Source: Janthinobacterium sp. 344
GTDB lineage: Bacteria > Pseudomonadota > Gammaproteobacteria > Burkholderiales > Burkholderiaceae_D
DNA: 64,000 nucleotides
NCBI RefSeq assembly: GCF_900112025.1
Contig: NZ_FOKL01000008.1
Location: forward strand, 226,766 to 290,765
Direction: 5' to 3'
A program made the position numbers and the translations under genes. The stretch's first letter is position 1, and each line of letters starts with the position of its first letter. The notes under the pieces were generated by a model. The model saw only the letters and a program-made list of their open reading frames with translations. It did no database searches and had not been told where the DNA came from. Below, in pieces: positions 51,805 to 60,377 of this stretch.

Positions 51805-52194
51805 TCAGGAGCGCATATCCCGCAGTGAGGGTATCGGCCAGAATGGCATGTACTCATGCCACCCCACGAAGAACGAGAAGACTGCGTGGATTGCCGGCGA
51901 CGAGGCAAAGGCCAGCAGCACATACCAGGCGAATTCAATGCGCCGCATGCGGAAGGCCAGCGGCGGAAGCGCCAGTGTTGCGGCGGCCGGGAGGCCATAG
52001 TAGAGCGGCCATGGAAACCCGGCGGTCGCACCGAACTTGGCAAAACACATGCCGACAACGACGACGATGAAAGCAATGCCGCACGTGAGGCCAGCGCTCG
52101 GCATCACCGGCCTGGCGCGCAAGGTCCAGCGCAGGATGCCGATGAAGACGAGCAATGAAACCACAATGAAGATGAAGAAACGCATCGGTGGCAA
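51805..52194 (-). CDS. Small polytopic membrane protein of unknown function
   Basis: The 129-residue protein has about four hydrophobic segments: FFIFIVVSLLVFIGILRW near 6-23, GLTCGIAFIVVVVGMCFAKF near 35-54, LYYGLPAAATLALPPLAF near 64-81 and FAWYVLLAFASSPAIHAVFS near 88-107. The start may be TTG 52194, which has AAGGA 6 bases upstream, or ATG 52185 three codons later. I recognise no family and no functional motif. It has no evident operon partner. Confidence 0.6.
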   Translation of the reverse strand: MPPMRFFIFIVVSLLVFIGILRWTLRARPVMPSAGLTCGIAFIVVVVGMCFAKFGATAGFPWPLYYGLPAAATLALPPLAFRMRRIEFAWYVLLAFASSPAIHAVFSFFVGWHEYMPFWPIPSLRDMRS

Positions 52195-52354
52195 ATTTAT
52201 TCCTTCAGTAGGTGTTCATTGCAGCCTGCTTTTGGCCGTTAGTCGAAGCGCCAAGGAGCCCAGCCCACGTGTGTCGGTATTTACTGCTTTATTGTCGATC
52301 GATAGCCGAAAAAATCATGGCCAGCATGAGTGCGCCGGGAAGCTGATCGCGCTG

Positions 52355-52570
52355 CTACGGGTGCTCCTGAATGCACTTGACGCCCTCGGCGACGTGCTCC
52401 GCCCAACCGGTTTTATGCGTTGCAAACCATGCCTCAGTTTGAGCCTTGGTCGCGCCGCAATCAAACGCAATTTTTTCAATTTCTTCCGGGGTCTTCCCAG
52501 GCGAGGATTCAGTGCATCCTGAAATAAACGAGACGAAAACTGCGGCTGCCAGGCATACATTATTCCTCAT
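52355..52570 (-). CDS. Small lipoprotein of unknown function
   Basis: This 71-residue protein begins MRNNVCLAAAVFVSFISGC. The lipobox ISGC puts the lipidated Cys near residue 19, and GAGGA stands 9 bases before the ATG. The mature part (TPEEIEKIAFDCGATKAQTE, AWFATHKTGWAEHVAEGVKC) has two further Cys that may form a disulfide. The family is not recognised. It is an isolated gene between the small membrane protein and the transporter. Confidence 0.65.
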   Translation of the reverse strand: MRNNVCLAAAVFVSFISGCTESSPGKTPEEIEKIAFDCGATKAQTEAWFATHKTGWAEHVAEGVKCIQEHP

Positions 52571-52717
52571 CAATTTCTTTCCTCTATCAGTGACGCCAGC
52601 CGCCCGTCCAGCTGCTTGAGCGGTTCCCGCGGAATGCGGCCCCAGAGCTTAACGAATTACCAGGAAGAAATACTCTCACATTGTCACGTTGACGCAAATG
52701 TCAACCGATGGCCGCCA

Positions 52718-54307
52718 TCAGCCGTACAGATGCAGCAGCACCTGCACGGCAACGATCTTGACGATGGTCATGCTGGGGAAGATCATCGCGTAGCCCAGGT
52801 TCGGGCGGTCCGACTTGGCCAGGCGGTTGGCGAACACCAGCACGGCCGGGTTGCCCGTGGCGCCGGCCGCGATACCGAGCAATTCGGGAAATGGCAGGCG
52901 CAGGAAGACTTTGCCGAGGATCACGACGAGGGCCACCACCACCAGCACCGTCACGGCGCCCAGCGCCAGCATGGGCAAGCCGTCGGCGCCCACTTGCTGC
53001 ACGAAAGGCAGGCCGGACGCCATGCCGACGGAGGCGAGAAAAATCGTCAAGCCATAGTTGCGCATCACCAGGTTGGCCGACAGCGGCAAGCGCCAGCTGA
53101 CCTTGCCGATACGGCCCAGGCGCCCCAGGATGAGCGCCATCACCAGCGGACCGCCGGCCAGGCCCAGGCTGAACGAGCCGATCCACGGCAAGGGAATCGG
53201 CACCAGCCCCAGCAGCACGCCCAGCACCATGCCCATGCCCAGCGAGACATAGCTGAACTCGGCCGTGGCCGTGATGGAGTTGCCGAACAGCTTGCGCACG
53301 TCGGCCGCGTGTTTCGCCGGCGCGATCGCCATCACCCGGTCGCCGAATTCCAGGGTCAAATACGGGTGCGGCAGGATCATGGCGTCGCCGCGGCGGATGA
53401 AGGCGATCTGCAGGGGAAAATCCTTGGACAGGTTCAGTTCCCCCAGCGGCACGCCGACGATTTCCGCATCCGACACAAACACTTCATTGCCATCGAAATC
53501 GCTGCGGTCCTTCATCAGCCGCCCCGGATCCAGATGGCCCAGCGCCGTGCGCGCCGCTTCCACGCCCTCGACCGTGCCTGACACCATCACGGCGTCGCCC
53601 ACGCCGATCACCATGGAGGGGTCGGGCAAGCGGTTCTGGTGTCCCTGGCGCACGCCGATCACTTGCACGCCGGCCAATGGGCCGTCGGCCAGTTCGGACA
53701 GGGTGGCGCCCGCCAGGCGGGCTTCGTCGATGGTGATTTCCGACACGATGATGGGCGCGGGCGGCGGCGCCAGCACGGGTTTCAAGATGCGCCCGGCCAG
53801 GTACAGGCCCAGCATCGGGCCGACGACGCCAAACGGGTACGCGACGGCATAGCCGACGGCCGCGTCGCCATTGCCGTGCGACGCTTCCAGCGCCGCCTGC
53901 AGGGCGGCCGTGCTGGTCATGGCGCCGGCAAACACGCCGCTGGCCATGCGCAGGGAAATGTCGATCCACTGCCCGCCCCAGATGGAGACGGCCAGGCCGC
54001 CCATGACGGCCACGAAAGCGATCAGATTATGCTTTTGGCCCGCGCCGCGCAAGCCGGCAAAAAACTGCGTGCCGTATTGCACGCCGATGCCATATAGAAA
54101 TAACAGCAAGCCGATGGAGCCGACCAGCGGCGGCGGCACGGAAGCAGGCGCAAACGCACCCAGCGCCAGCCCGGCAAACAGCACGCCGCCCACGCCCAGC
54201 GAAAAACCGAACACGCTGACACGCCCCAGCGCATACCCGGCGCCAATGACGAGGAACAAGGCCAGGATCGGCGACGACTCCAGGGTATGGCGGAAGAGTT
54301 CTAGCAT
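52718..54307 (-). CDS. AspT/YbjL-type putative transporter with two TrkA-C domains
   Basis: This 529-residue membrane protein starts MLELFRHTLESSPILALFLV. The duplicated AspT-type halves each have about five or six helices, including FGFSLGVGGVLFAGLALGAF in the first and YGLTIFLASVGMASGLPFVQ in the second. The hydrophilic middle holds two TrkA-C domains, VIGVGDAVMVSGTVEGVEAA near 240 and PHPYLTLEFGDRVMAIAPAK near 320. Homologues include aspartate-alanine exchangers and YbjL/YidE, whose substrates are mostly unknown. A longer start at 54505 would read through the small-RNA copy and is rejected. The gene lies 105 bases downstream of that copy's terminator. Confidence 0.9.
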   Translation of the reverse strand: MLELFRHTLESSPILALFLVIGAGYALGRVSVFGFSLGVGGVLFAGLALGAFAPASVPPPLVGSIGLLLFLYGIGVQYGTQFFAGLRGAGQKHNLIAFVAVMGGLAVSIWGGQWIDISLRMASGVFAGAMTSTAALQAALEASHGNGDAAVGYAVAYPFGVVGPMLGLYLAGRILKPVLAPPPAPIIVSEITIDEARLAGATLSELADGPLAGVQVIGVRQGHQNRLPDPSMVIGVGDAVMVSGTVEGVEAARTALGHLDPGRLMKDRSDFDGNEVFVSDAEIVGVPLGELNLSKDFPLQIAFIRRGDAMILPHPYLTLEFGDRVMAIAPAKHAADVRKLFGNSITATAEFSYVSLGMGMVLGVLLGLVPIPLPWIGSFSLGLAGGPLVMALILGRLGRIGKVSWRLPLSANLVMRNYGLTIFLASVGMASGLPFVQQVGADGLPMLALGAVTVLVVVALVVILGKVFLRLPFPELLGIAAGATGNPAVLVFANRLAKSDRPNLGYAMIFPSMTIVKIVAVQVLLHLYG

Positions 54308-54412
54308 CGGGACAACCTTATTCTGGGGACAACACAGTTTAGCATGCACAAAAGCAACACGATGGCGAGGATGACCAGCAAGCGCGCGCGGCTCTCCCAC
54401 GAAAATCCAGGC

Positions 54413-54499
54413 AAAAAAAAGCCCGCTGCGGGAGCGGGCTGAATCTATTTCCTGTGAGGAAGTAGAGGAGACAGGTGCAATGATGGCGCATTGCAGCAT
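54413..54499 (-). ncRNA. Multicopy anti-Shine-Dalgarno small RNA, copy 1
   Basis: This is one of five near-identical elements. Reading on the minus strand: a -35-like CTATCA (54528-54523), a 5' hairpin ATGCTGC/GCGCCAT (54499-54483), a pyrimidine-rich stretch with CTCCTC, a second stem TCTA-C-TTCC/GGAA-A-TAGA, and the terminator AGCCCGCT/AGCGGGCT (54440-54420) followed by T8. The transcript would be about 80-88 nucleotides. It lies 15-45 bases after the stop codon of the lipoprotein gene at 54547 and upstream of the AspT-type transporter. The exact 5' end is inferred. Confidence 0.7.
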
Positions 54500-54546
54500 A
54501 TTCATCCAATTCTATGTTGTGATGATAGAAATATGTTCTATCAATA

Positions 54547-55053
54547 TCACGTCCGGGCCGTGCCAAAAATGACGCGTCGTCGCTGCGATCCTGGTTCACG
54601 CGTCACCAGCACGCGGGCCTGCTCCACGGTAACGCAAGCCTGTGGCGTAAACCGCGCTGGCAAGGTCCGCGCATCGCGCGCGATGCGTTGCGGCTCATTG
54701 ATCACGTCATAATCGGCACGCTTGAAAAACAGTTGCTCGATACCGGCACCGGCGTTTTCCGCTGGCTGCGGCTTGACGACGATGAGCGACCAGTGGCCTT
54801 CATCCCCCAGAAATTGCTTTTGCTTCAGGAACGCATTCACGCGATCCGCCTGCGGCGCGGAGTCGCTCAGCTCGCTCTGATAAAGACCCAGCGGGCACAG
54901 CACAGTGCCCGCTGGCCACCCCATGTCTGGCAACGCTGCGATCGTGACCGGACGCAGCTGGGCCAAATGGCGCTCAAGCGGGTGCTGTTGCGCCGAACAG
55001 GCACCGAGCGCCATCAGCGCCAGCATGCCCACGGCGCGCAACAAAGGCATCAT
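54547..55053 (-). CDS. Lipoprotein of unknown function
   Basis: The 168-residue protein starts MMPLLRAVGMLALMALGACS. The lipobox is LGAC, with Cys near residue 19, and AAGGAG stands 8 bases upstream of ATG 55053. The mature part includes LRPVTIAALPDMGWPAGTVL, DRVNAFLKQKQFLGDEGHWS and ARVLVTREPGSQRRRVIFGT. No family is recognised. It is flanked on both sides by copies of the small-RNA element: copy 2 lies upstream of it, and copy 1 begins a few bases after its stop codon. Confidence 0.75.
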   Translation of the reverse strand: MMPLLRAVGMLALMALGACSAQQHPLERHLAQLRPVTIAALPDMGWPAGTVLCPLGLYQSELSDSAPQADRVNAFLKQKQFLGDEGHWSLIVVKPQPAENAGAGIEQLFFKRADYDVINEPQRIARDARTLPARFTPQACVTVEQARVLVTREPGSQRRRVIFGTART

Positions 55054-55136
55054 CAACTTGTCTCCTTATATGTTGGTCAAGCAAGGGGATCTTAAGCGAT
55101 GCAGCGGTGGTAGCCCGCCCGATAAGGCGCCACGGC

Positions 55137-55224
55137 AAAAAAAAAGCCCGCTGCAGGAGCGGGCTGAATCTATTTCCTTGGAGGAGATAGAGGAGACAGG
55201 TGAATGATGCCGCATCGCAGCATC
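55137..55224 (-). ncRNA. Multicopy anti-Shine-Dalgarno small RNA, copy 2
   Basis: On the minus strand the order is -35-like CTGTCA (55252-55247), the strongest of the 5' hairpins (GATGCTGC/GCGGCATC, 55224-55206), CTCCTC, TCTATCTCC/GGAAATAGA flanking the loop TCCAA, and terminator AGCCCGCT/AGCGGGCT followed by T9. The TCTCCTCC core is complementary to ribosome-binding sites. Its conserved block ends about 50 bases downstream of the metE stop codon and precedes the lipoprotein gene. Confidence 0.72.
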
Positions 55225-55308
55225 ATTATCCAATTGCATGTTGTGATGACAGAAATATGATTGTTCTATATCTCAGCCATACCTGACTCCCCGCCCTCTT
55301 CCTGCCCC

Positions 55309-57597
55309 TTAGACAACGTTATCGCCACGCAAGGTTTTCGCTGCCGCCACCATATTCGCCAGCGCGGGAATGACTTCTTTCCAGCCGCGCGTCTTCAGGC
55401 CGCAGTCGGGATTGACCCACAGGCGCCGCGCAGGAATGCGCTCGGCCGCCTTGCGCATCAGCTTGACCATCTGTTCCTGGCTTGGAATGTTGGGCGAGTG
55501 AATATCGTAGACGCCGGGGCCGATTTCGTTCGGGTAATTAAAATCGTCGAAGGCGTCCAGCAATGCCATGTCGGAACGCGAGGTTTCGATCGTGATGACG
55601 TCCGCATCCATGCCGGCGATCTGCGCGATGATGTCGTTGAATGCCGAATAGCACATATGCGTGTGGATCTGCGTCTCGTCCGCCACGCCATTGGCCGTGA
55701 TGCGGAACGATTCCACGGCCCAGCGCAGGTAGTCTGCCCATTGCGACTGGCGCAGTGGCAAGCCTTCGCGCAAGGCCGCCTCGTCGATCTGGATCACGCG
55801 GATACCGGCCCGTTCCAGGTCCCGCACTTCGGCGCGCATGGCCAGCGCCAGCTGGTGGCACGAGACGGAACGGGGCTGGTCGTCGCGCACGAAAGACCAG
55901 TTCAGGATGGTGACGGGGCCCGTCAGCATGCCCTTCATCGGCTTGTCCGTCAGCGACTGGGCGTAGGTGCTCCACTCGACCGTCATGGCGCGCGGGCGGC
56001 TGATGTCGCCAAACAGAATGGGCGGCTTGACGCAGCGCGAACCGTACGATTGCACCCAGCCGAACTGGCTGAAGGCGTAGCCGTCCAGCTGTTCGCCGAA
56101 GTATTCCACCATGTCGTTGCGTTCCGCCTCGCCGTGCACGAAGACGTCCAGGCCCAGCGCTTCCTGTTCCCTGACGCAATGGGCGATTTCCGCCTGCATC
56201 AGCTTTTTATAGCTGGCTTCGTCCAGCTGGCCGTTGCGGAACTGGCTGCGCGCCTGGCGGATTTCCGCCGTCTGCGGGAAGGACCCGATGGTCGTCGTCG
56301 GATACAGCGGCAGTTGCAACAGCGCAGCTTGCTTGACGGCACGCTCCGCATAAGCGCTGGCGCGCTGGCCCAGGCTGGCATCGATGAGGGCCACGGCCGC
56401 TTTCACTGCCGGATTGTGCACGCGGCTCGACTGGCGGCGCGCTTGCACGGCGGCATGATTGGCATCGAGCGCTGCCTGCACGGCGGCGCGGCCCTTATTC
56501 AGGGCGCCGGCGATGGTGTGCACCTCATCGAGCTTCTGGCGGGCGAAGGCCAGCCAGGAACGGATATCGGCATCGAGCTGTTGCTCGCTGTCCAGGTCCA
56601 CCGGCACGTGCAGCAGCGAGCACGACGGGGCGATCCACAGCCGGTCTTGCAGGCTGGCGTGCACGGGTTCCAGCCACGCCAGTACTTCCATCAAATCCGT
56701 CTTCCAGATATTGCGGCCATTCACCACGCCCAGCGACAGCACGCTGGACGTTGGCAATTGCGCGATCACCTGCTCTACTTCGTCGCGGGCATTGATCGCG
56801 TCCAGGTGCAAGCCTTGCACGGGCAGCTTGCACGCCAGCGGCAAATTGTCTTGCAGCTTGCCGAAATACGTGGCCAGCAGCAATTTGACGTGCTTGACCT
56901 TGCTCAAGGCCTCGTAAGCCGTCACCAGCGCCTGCCGCCAGGCACCGTCGAGTTCCGTGACGAGTATCGGCTCATCGATCTGCACCCATTCCACGCCTTG
57001 CGCGGCCAGTTCCTGCAGCAATTGCACGTAGACAGGCAGCAAGCCTTGCAGCAGCGCCAGCTTGTCGGAATCATCCTTGGCCTTGCCCAGCCACAAATAG
57101 GTGACAGGGCCGATCAGCACGGGCTTGGATTTCACGCCGAGCTGGCGCGCTTGCGCCAATTGCCGCAGCAAGCGGCTGCTGTCGAGCTTGAATTGCGTCT
57201 CGGCCGAAAATTCCGGCACGATGTAGTGGTAATTGGTGTCGAACCATTTCGTCATTTCGCCGGCATGGACGCAGCTGCAATCGCTGTCGCTGGCCGAGCG
57301 GCCACGGGCCACGCGAAAATAATTGTCGAGCGCGGCACCTGCCAGGCCGCGCACGCGCTGCGGCAGGTTACCCAGCGTAAAACTCAGGTCCAGCACCTGG
57401 TCATAGAAGGAAAAGTCGCCCACGGGCGCGAAGTCCAGTCCGTACTGGTCTTGCCAGTGGCGCTGGCGCAACTCGGCGCCCTGGCCTTCCAGCGCGTCCA
57501 GGCTGCTTTGGCCCTTCCAGTAGTCTTCCAGGGCGAATTTCAGTTCGCGTTTGGCGCCGATGCGCGGGTAGCCCAGATTGTGTGTCGTGACGGTCAT
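55309..57597 (-). CDS. metE: Cobalamin-independent methionine synthase MetE
   Basis: MetE transfers the methyl group of 5-methyltetrahydropteroyl-triglutamate to homocysteine. The 762 residues match the normal length. The N-terminal barrel starts [20 protein letters not shown]. The C-terminal barrel has the zinc ligands His and Cys in [10 protein letters not shown] near 640, an upstream motif [20 protein letters not shown] and the last Cys in [12 protein letters not shown] near 726. AGGAG precedes the ATG. Upstream are AT-rich sequences with TTCAT and ATGAA half-sites but no clear MetR box, and no metR gene is adjacent. No cobalamin riboswitch was recognised. Confidence 0.97.
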   Translation of the reverse strand: MTVTTHNLGYPRIGAKRELKFALEDYWKGQSSLDALEGQGAELRQRHWQDQYGLDFAPVGDFSFYDQVLDLSFTLGNLPQRVRGLAGAALDNYFRVARGRSASDSDCSCVHAGEMTKWFDTNYHYIVPEFSAETQFKLDSSRLLRQLAQARQLGVKSKPVLIGPVTYLWLGKAKDDSDKLALLQGLLPVYVQLLQELAAQGVEWVQIDEPILVTELDGAWRQALVTAYEALSKVKHVKLLLATYFGKLQDNLPLACKLPVQGLHLDAINARDEVEQVIAQLPTSSVLSLGVVNGRNIWKTDLMEVLAWLEPVHASLQDRLWIAPSCSLLHVPVDLDSEQQLDADIRSWLAFARQKLDEVHTIAGALNKGRAAVQAALDANHAAVQARRQSSRVHNPAVKAAVALIDASLGQRASAYAERAVKQAALLQLPLYPTTTIGSFPQTAEIRQARSQFRNGQLDEASYKKLMQAEIAHCVREQEALGLDVFVHGEAERNDMVEYFGEQLDGYAFSQFGWVQSYGSRCVKPPILFGDISRPRAMTVEWSTYAQSLTDKPMKGMLTGPVTILNWSFVRDDQPRSVSCHQLALAMRAEVRDLERAGIRVIQIDEAALREGLPLRQSQWADYLRWAVESFRITANGVADETQIHTHMCYSAFNDIIAQIAGMDADVITIETSRSDMALLDAFDDFNYPNEIGPGVYDIHSPNIPSQEQMVKLMRKAAERIPARRLWVNPDCGLKTRGWKEVIPALANMVAAAKTLRGDNVV

Positions 57598-57822
57598 GGT
57601 AATGGCTCCTGGTGAAGTATGGAGTCATCATAAGAGGTTTCATCCATGAAAAATAATGGTAAAACTTCATACATCCATTATTAATATTCATGGAATGATC
57701 GTGCGGAATGGCTGGTGAGGCATGAAGAACCCACTTGCAGCTGCGTACTGTGCGGCAGAGCAAGGATGGTCTCTGCAAACATGTTTATCTCCCGTGTGAA
57801 TACACCGGCCAGTAACGCAGGC

Positions 57823-57909
57823 AAAAAAAAGCCCGCTGCGGGAGCGGGCTGAATCTATTTCCTTGGAGGAAGATAGAGGAGACAGATGCATGATGCCGCG
57901 TTGCAGCAT
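57823..57909 (-). ncRNA. Multicopy anti-Shine-Dalgarno small RNA, copy 3
   Basis: Same organisation as the other copies: -35-like CTGACA (57938-57933), the closest to consensus, then TTTTAT 17 bases further as a possible -10. The 5' hairpin is ATGCTGC/GCGGCAT (57909-57893). Next come CTCCTC, a TCTAT-C-TTCC/GGAA-ATAGA stem with a bulged C, and terminator AGCCCGCT/AGCGGGCT followed by T8. It lies 46 bases downstream of the alaC stop codon and about 225 bases upstream of metE. Confidence 0.72.
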
Positions 57910-57989
57910 ATAAAACCACTTTATATTCGTGATGTCAGAAATACGCAGCAGTGATATTACGGGCAATAGACAATTCCATATGGCAACTT

Positions 57990-59207
57990 TTATGCTGCCG
58001 CTTCCGCTTTCCCGTCGCCGGCACGCAACATATTCTTGATGCCACGCAAGGCTTGCCGTACCCGCGCCTCGTTTTCGATCAGGGCGAAGCGCACGTATTC
58101 ATCGCCGTATTCGCCGAAGCCGATGCCGGGCGACACGCTGACCCTGGCTTTTTCCAGCAGCAGCTTGGCAAATTCCAGCGAGCCCAGGTGGCGGTAGGCT
58201 TCCGGGATATGCGCCCAGATATACATCGACGCCTTCGGCTTTTCCACCATCCAGCCCGCTTCATGCAAGCCTTTCACGAGCACGTCGCGGCGGCGCTGGT
58301 ACTGCGCGCAGATGTCCGTCACGCAGCTCTGGTCGCCTTCCAGCGCGGCAATGGCCGCCACTTGCACCGGCGTGAAGCTGCCATAGTCGTGGTAACTCTT
58401 GATGCGCGCCAGGGCCGCCACCAGTTCCGCATTGCCCACCATGAAGCCGATGCGCCAGCCCGCCATGTTGTAGCTTTTCGACATGGTGAAAAATTCCACG
58501 GCCACGTCGCGCGCACCGGGCACCTGCATGATGGACGGCGCCTTCCAGCCATCGAAAGTGATGTCGGCATACGCCAGATCGTGCACCACCAAAATATTGT
58601 GCTGCTTCGCCAGCGCCACGACGCGCTCGAAAAATTCCAGTTCCACGCACTGCGCCGTGGGGTTCGACGGGAAACCCAGCACCATCATCTTCGGCTTCGG
58701 GTAGCTTTCGCGGATGGCCCGTTCCAGTTCGGCAAAGAAATCGACGCCCGGCCCCATGCGCACGGAGCGGATGTCGGCGCCCGCGATCACGGCGCCCCAG
58801 ATGTGGATCGGGTAGCTGGGGTTCGGCACCAGCACCGTGTCGCCCCGGTCCAGGGTCGCCAGCATCAGGTGCGCCAGGCCCTCTTTCGAGCCGATGGTGA
58901 CGATGGCTTCGCTATCCGGGTCGATGTCGACGTCGTAGCGCTTCTTGTACCAGTGGGCAATGGCGCGGCGCAGGCGGGGAATACCCTTGGAGGCGGAATA
59001 GCCATGCGTGTCGGGGCGTTTTACGGTATCGATCAGCTTGTCCACGATGTGGGCCGGCGTGGCGCCATCGGGATTGCCCATCGACATGTCGATGATGTCC
59101 TCGCCACGGCGGCGCGCGGCCATCTTGAGTTCGGCGGTGATATTGAAAACGTAGGGGGGAAGACGATTGATGCGCGAAAAGCTGCGCGGAGCTTGGCTGT
59201 CGGTCAT
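57990..59207 (-). CDS. alaC: Alanine-producing aminotransferase AlaC
   Basis: AlaC is a glutamate-pyruvate aminotransferase of the class I family. The 405 residues start [20 protein letters not shown], and [10 protein letters not shown] is characteristic. Key parts are [79 protein letters not shown] and the PLP lysine in [20 protein letters not shown] near residue 245. ATG 59207 is chosen over 59258. It is divergent from the pentapeptide-repeat gene, and a small-RNA copy follows its stop codon. Confidence 0.95.
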   Translation of the reverse strand: MTDSQAPRSFSRINRLPPYVFNITAELKMAARRRGEDIIDMSMGNPDGATPAHIVDKLIDTVKRPDTHGYSASKGIPRLRRAIAHWYKKRYDVDIDPDSEAIVTIGSKEGLAHLMLATLDRGDTVLVPNPSYPIHIWGAVIAGADIRSVRMGPGVDFFAELERAIRESYPKPKMMVLGFPSNPTAQCVELEFFERVVALAKQHNILVVHDLAYADITFDGWKAPSIMQVPGARDVAVEFFTMSKSYNMAGWRIGFMVGNAELVAALARIKSYHDYGSFTPVQVAAIAALEGDQSCVTDICAQYQRRRDVLVKGLHEAGWMVEKPKASMYIWAHIPEAYRHLGSLEFAKLLLEKARVSVSPGIGFGEYGDEYVRFALIENEARVRQALRGIKNMLRAGDGKAEAAA

Positions 59208-59298
59208 GGTTATCTCTGTACGTAAGCGCCCGGATCCGTCCGAGCGACGTTGGCGCAATGAGTGCGCCTGTGACGATACTAACCCGGGCGTGCGGAAA

Positions 59299-59328
59299 CT
59301 GGCAAGGCCGATTCGGACACGCTACAAT
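59299..59328 (+). promoter_or_regulatory. Candidate promoter of the pentapeptide-repeat gene leader
   Basis: CTGGCA (59299-59304) and TACAAT (59323-59328) are 18 bases apart and would start a transcript near 59335, about 180 bases ahead of the protein start. Confidence 0.45.
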
Positions 59329-59334
59329 ACGCCC

Positions 59335-59515
59335 AGATCGAAAATGAGCGCACCGGTTGGTAACCCGGTAAGTGCCCGGCACCGTCCGGCATGCTCCCGC
59401 CCACGCGGACCCACGGCGCTGACCCTTGGCTATGACCAGCCGGGGAGGTGTTCTGGTTCGTGCCTTTTCCCGCCGCGCCATCCCTCCCCTGTTTTTTACT
59501 TTAGGAATGAGACGG
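59335..59515 (+). promoter_or_regulatory. Long structured 5' leader with candidate attenuator
   Basis: The leader of about 180 bases is GC-rich and has many short self-complementary stretches (ACCGGTTGGTAACCCGGT near 59350; GGTAACCCGG; TGCCCGGCA). Near its end, GGGGAGG (59442-59448) can pair with CCTCCCC (59483-59489), followed at 59492-59497 by T6, which is a terminator-like arrangement just ahead of the ribosome site AGGA at 59503. This is the expected outline of an attenuator or riboswitch. I compared it by eye with TPP, ZTP, fluoride, guanidine-I and cobalamin consensus elements and found no match. Confidence 0.4.
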
Positions 59516-60199
59516 ATGGCAACACACGACACAGCAGTAAATGGCATGACCCTGGACCGCGCCGGCATGGAAGACCAGCTGGCGCAATCGGCGCGCCACT
59601 TCATCGATTGCGCCTTCGATGGCGAAGACCTGTCGCGCCTCGACTTGCAGGGCTGCACCTTTGAACGCTGCACCTTTGCCGATACCAACTTGTTCGCCAG
59701 CAAACTAGCGCGCAGCACCTGGCGCCGCTGCCGGGCGGGCAGCGCCGATTTCGAATCCGTCGACGCCGTCGACGCGAATTTCGAAGGCTGCGACCTGAAC
59801 AACACGAAATGGCGGCGCGCCAAGCTCGCTTCGGCCACCTACCGTGGCTGCAAGCTGACGGGCGCCTCGTTCGAGGAAGTGGCCCACCTGGGCCTCACCT
59901 TCGAAGACAGCCTGCTGGTGGGCGCCGACCTGCGCGGCTTCTCGTTCCGCAAGGCGATATTGAAGCAGCTGGATTTTTCCGACGCCTACCTGGCCGGCTG
60001 CGACTTCCGCGAAGCCGTCTTCGAAGGCGGCAGCCTGCGCAACGCGACCATCAAACTGGCGAAGTTCCAGGGCGCCGACCTGCGCGGCGCCGACATCGAC
60101 GGTTTCAAGCTGAGCGAAGCTGCGTTGCTGAAAGGCGCCGTCATCACGCATGCGCAGGCGGCCAACTTCATGCGGGCGCTGGATCTCGTAGTAATCTAA
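59516..60199 (+). CDS. Pentapeptide-repeat protein (Qnr/McbG-like fold possible)
   Basis: The 227-residue protein starts MATHDTAVNGMTLDRAGMED. It then consists of pentapeptide repeats of the A(D/N)LXX type forming a right-handed beta-helix: CAFDGEDLSRLDLQGCTFER, CTFADTNLFASKLARSTWRR and ADLRGADIDGFKLSEAALLK. The length is similar to Qnr and MfpA DNA mimics that protect gyrase, but many pentapeptide proteins have other roles and resistance cannot be inferred. It follows the long leader and ends with ITHAQAANFMRALDLVVI. ATG 59516 is chosen over upstream in-frame starts. Confidence 0.88.
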   Translation: MATHDTAVNGMTLDRAGMEDQLAQSARHFIDCAFDGEDLSRLDLQGCTFERCTFADTNLFASKLARSTWRRCRAGSADFESVDAVDANFEGCDLNNTKWRRAKLASATYRGCKLTGASFEEVAHLGLTFEDSLLVGADLRGFSFRKAILKQLDFSDAYLAGCDFREAVFEGGSLRNATIKLAKFQGADLRGADIDGFKLSEAALLKGAVITHAQAANFMRALDLVVI

Positions 60200-60225
60200 T
60201 TGGTATTGATTTAATGTAAAACGGC

Positions 60226-60311
60226 AAAAAAAAGCCCGCTATGGAAGCGGGCTGAATCTATTTCCTTGGAGGAGATAGAGGAGACAAGTGCATCTTGCGG
60301 CATCGCGGCAT
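60226..60311 (-). ncRNA. Multicopy anti-Shine-Dalgarno small RNA, copy 4
   Basis: On the minus strand: -35-like CTATCA (60340-60335), 5' hairpin TGCCGC/GCCGCA (60310-60296) with a C:C mismatch, CTCCTC, TCTATCTCC/GGAAATAGA stem and terminator AGCCCGCT/AGCGGGCT (60253-60233) followed by T8. The terminator loop differs (TCCAT) from the other copies while both arms are kept. It lies 33-70 bases after the MFS gene stop codon and is convergent with the pentapeptide-repeat gene. Confidence 0.7.
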
Positions 60312-60377
60312 ATCACGCCACTTTATATTCATGATGATAGAAATACCCATCAGTGATAATGAGCTGCCATCAGGGTT

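Noticed and set aside
52718-54505. A longer start for the AspT-type transporter at 54505
   Set aside because: The extra 66 residues would be encoded by small-RNA copy 1 and its terminator and show no membrane-protein character. ATG 54307 matches the family N-terminus.
57598-57720. Cobalamin riboswitch or clear MetR box upstream of metE
   Set aside because: No B12-box-like sequence or TGAA-N5-TTCA site was found. Only loose TTCAT and ATGAA half-sites are present.
59516-60199. A quinolone-resistance (Qnr) gene
   Set aside because: Only the repeat fold and length are similar. Qnr-specific loop sequences cannot be identified by eye, so no resistance call is made.
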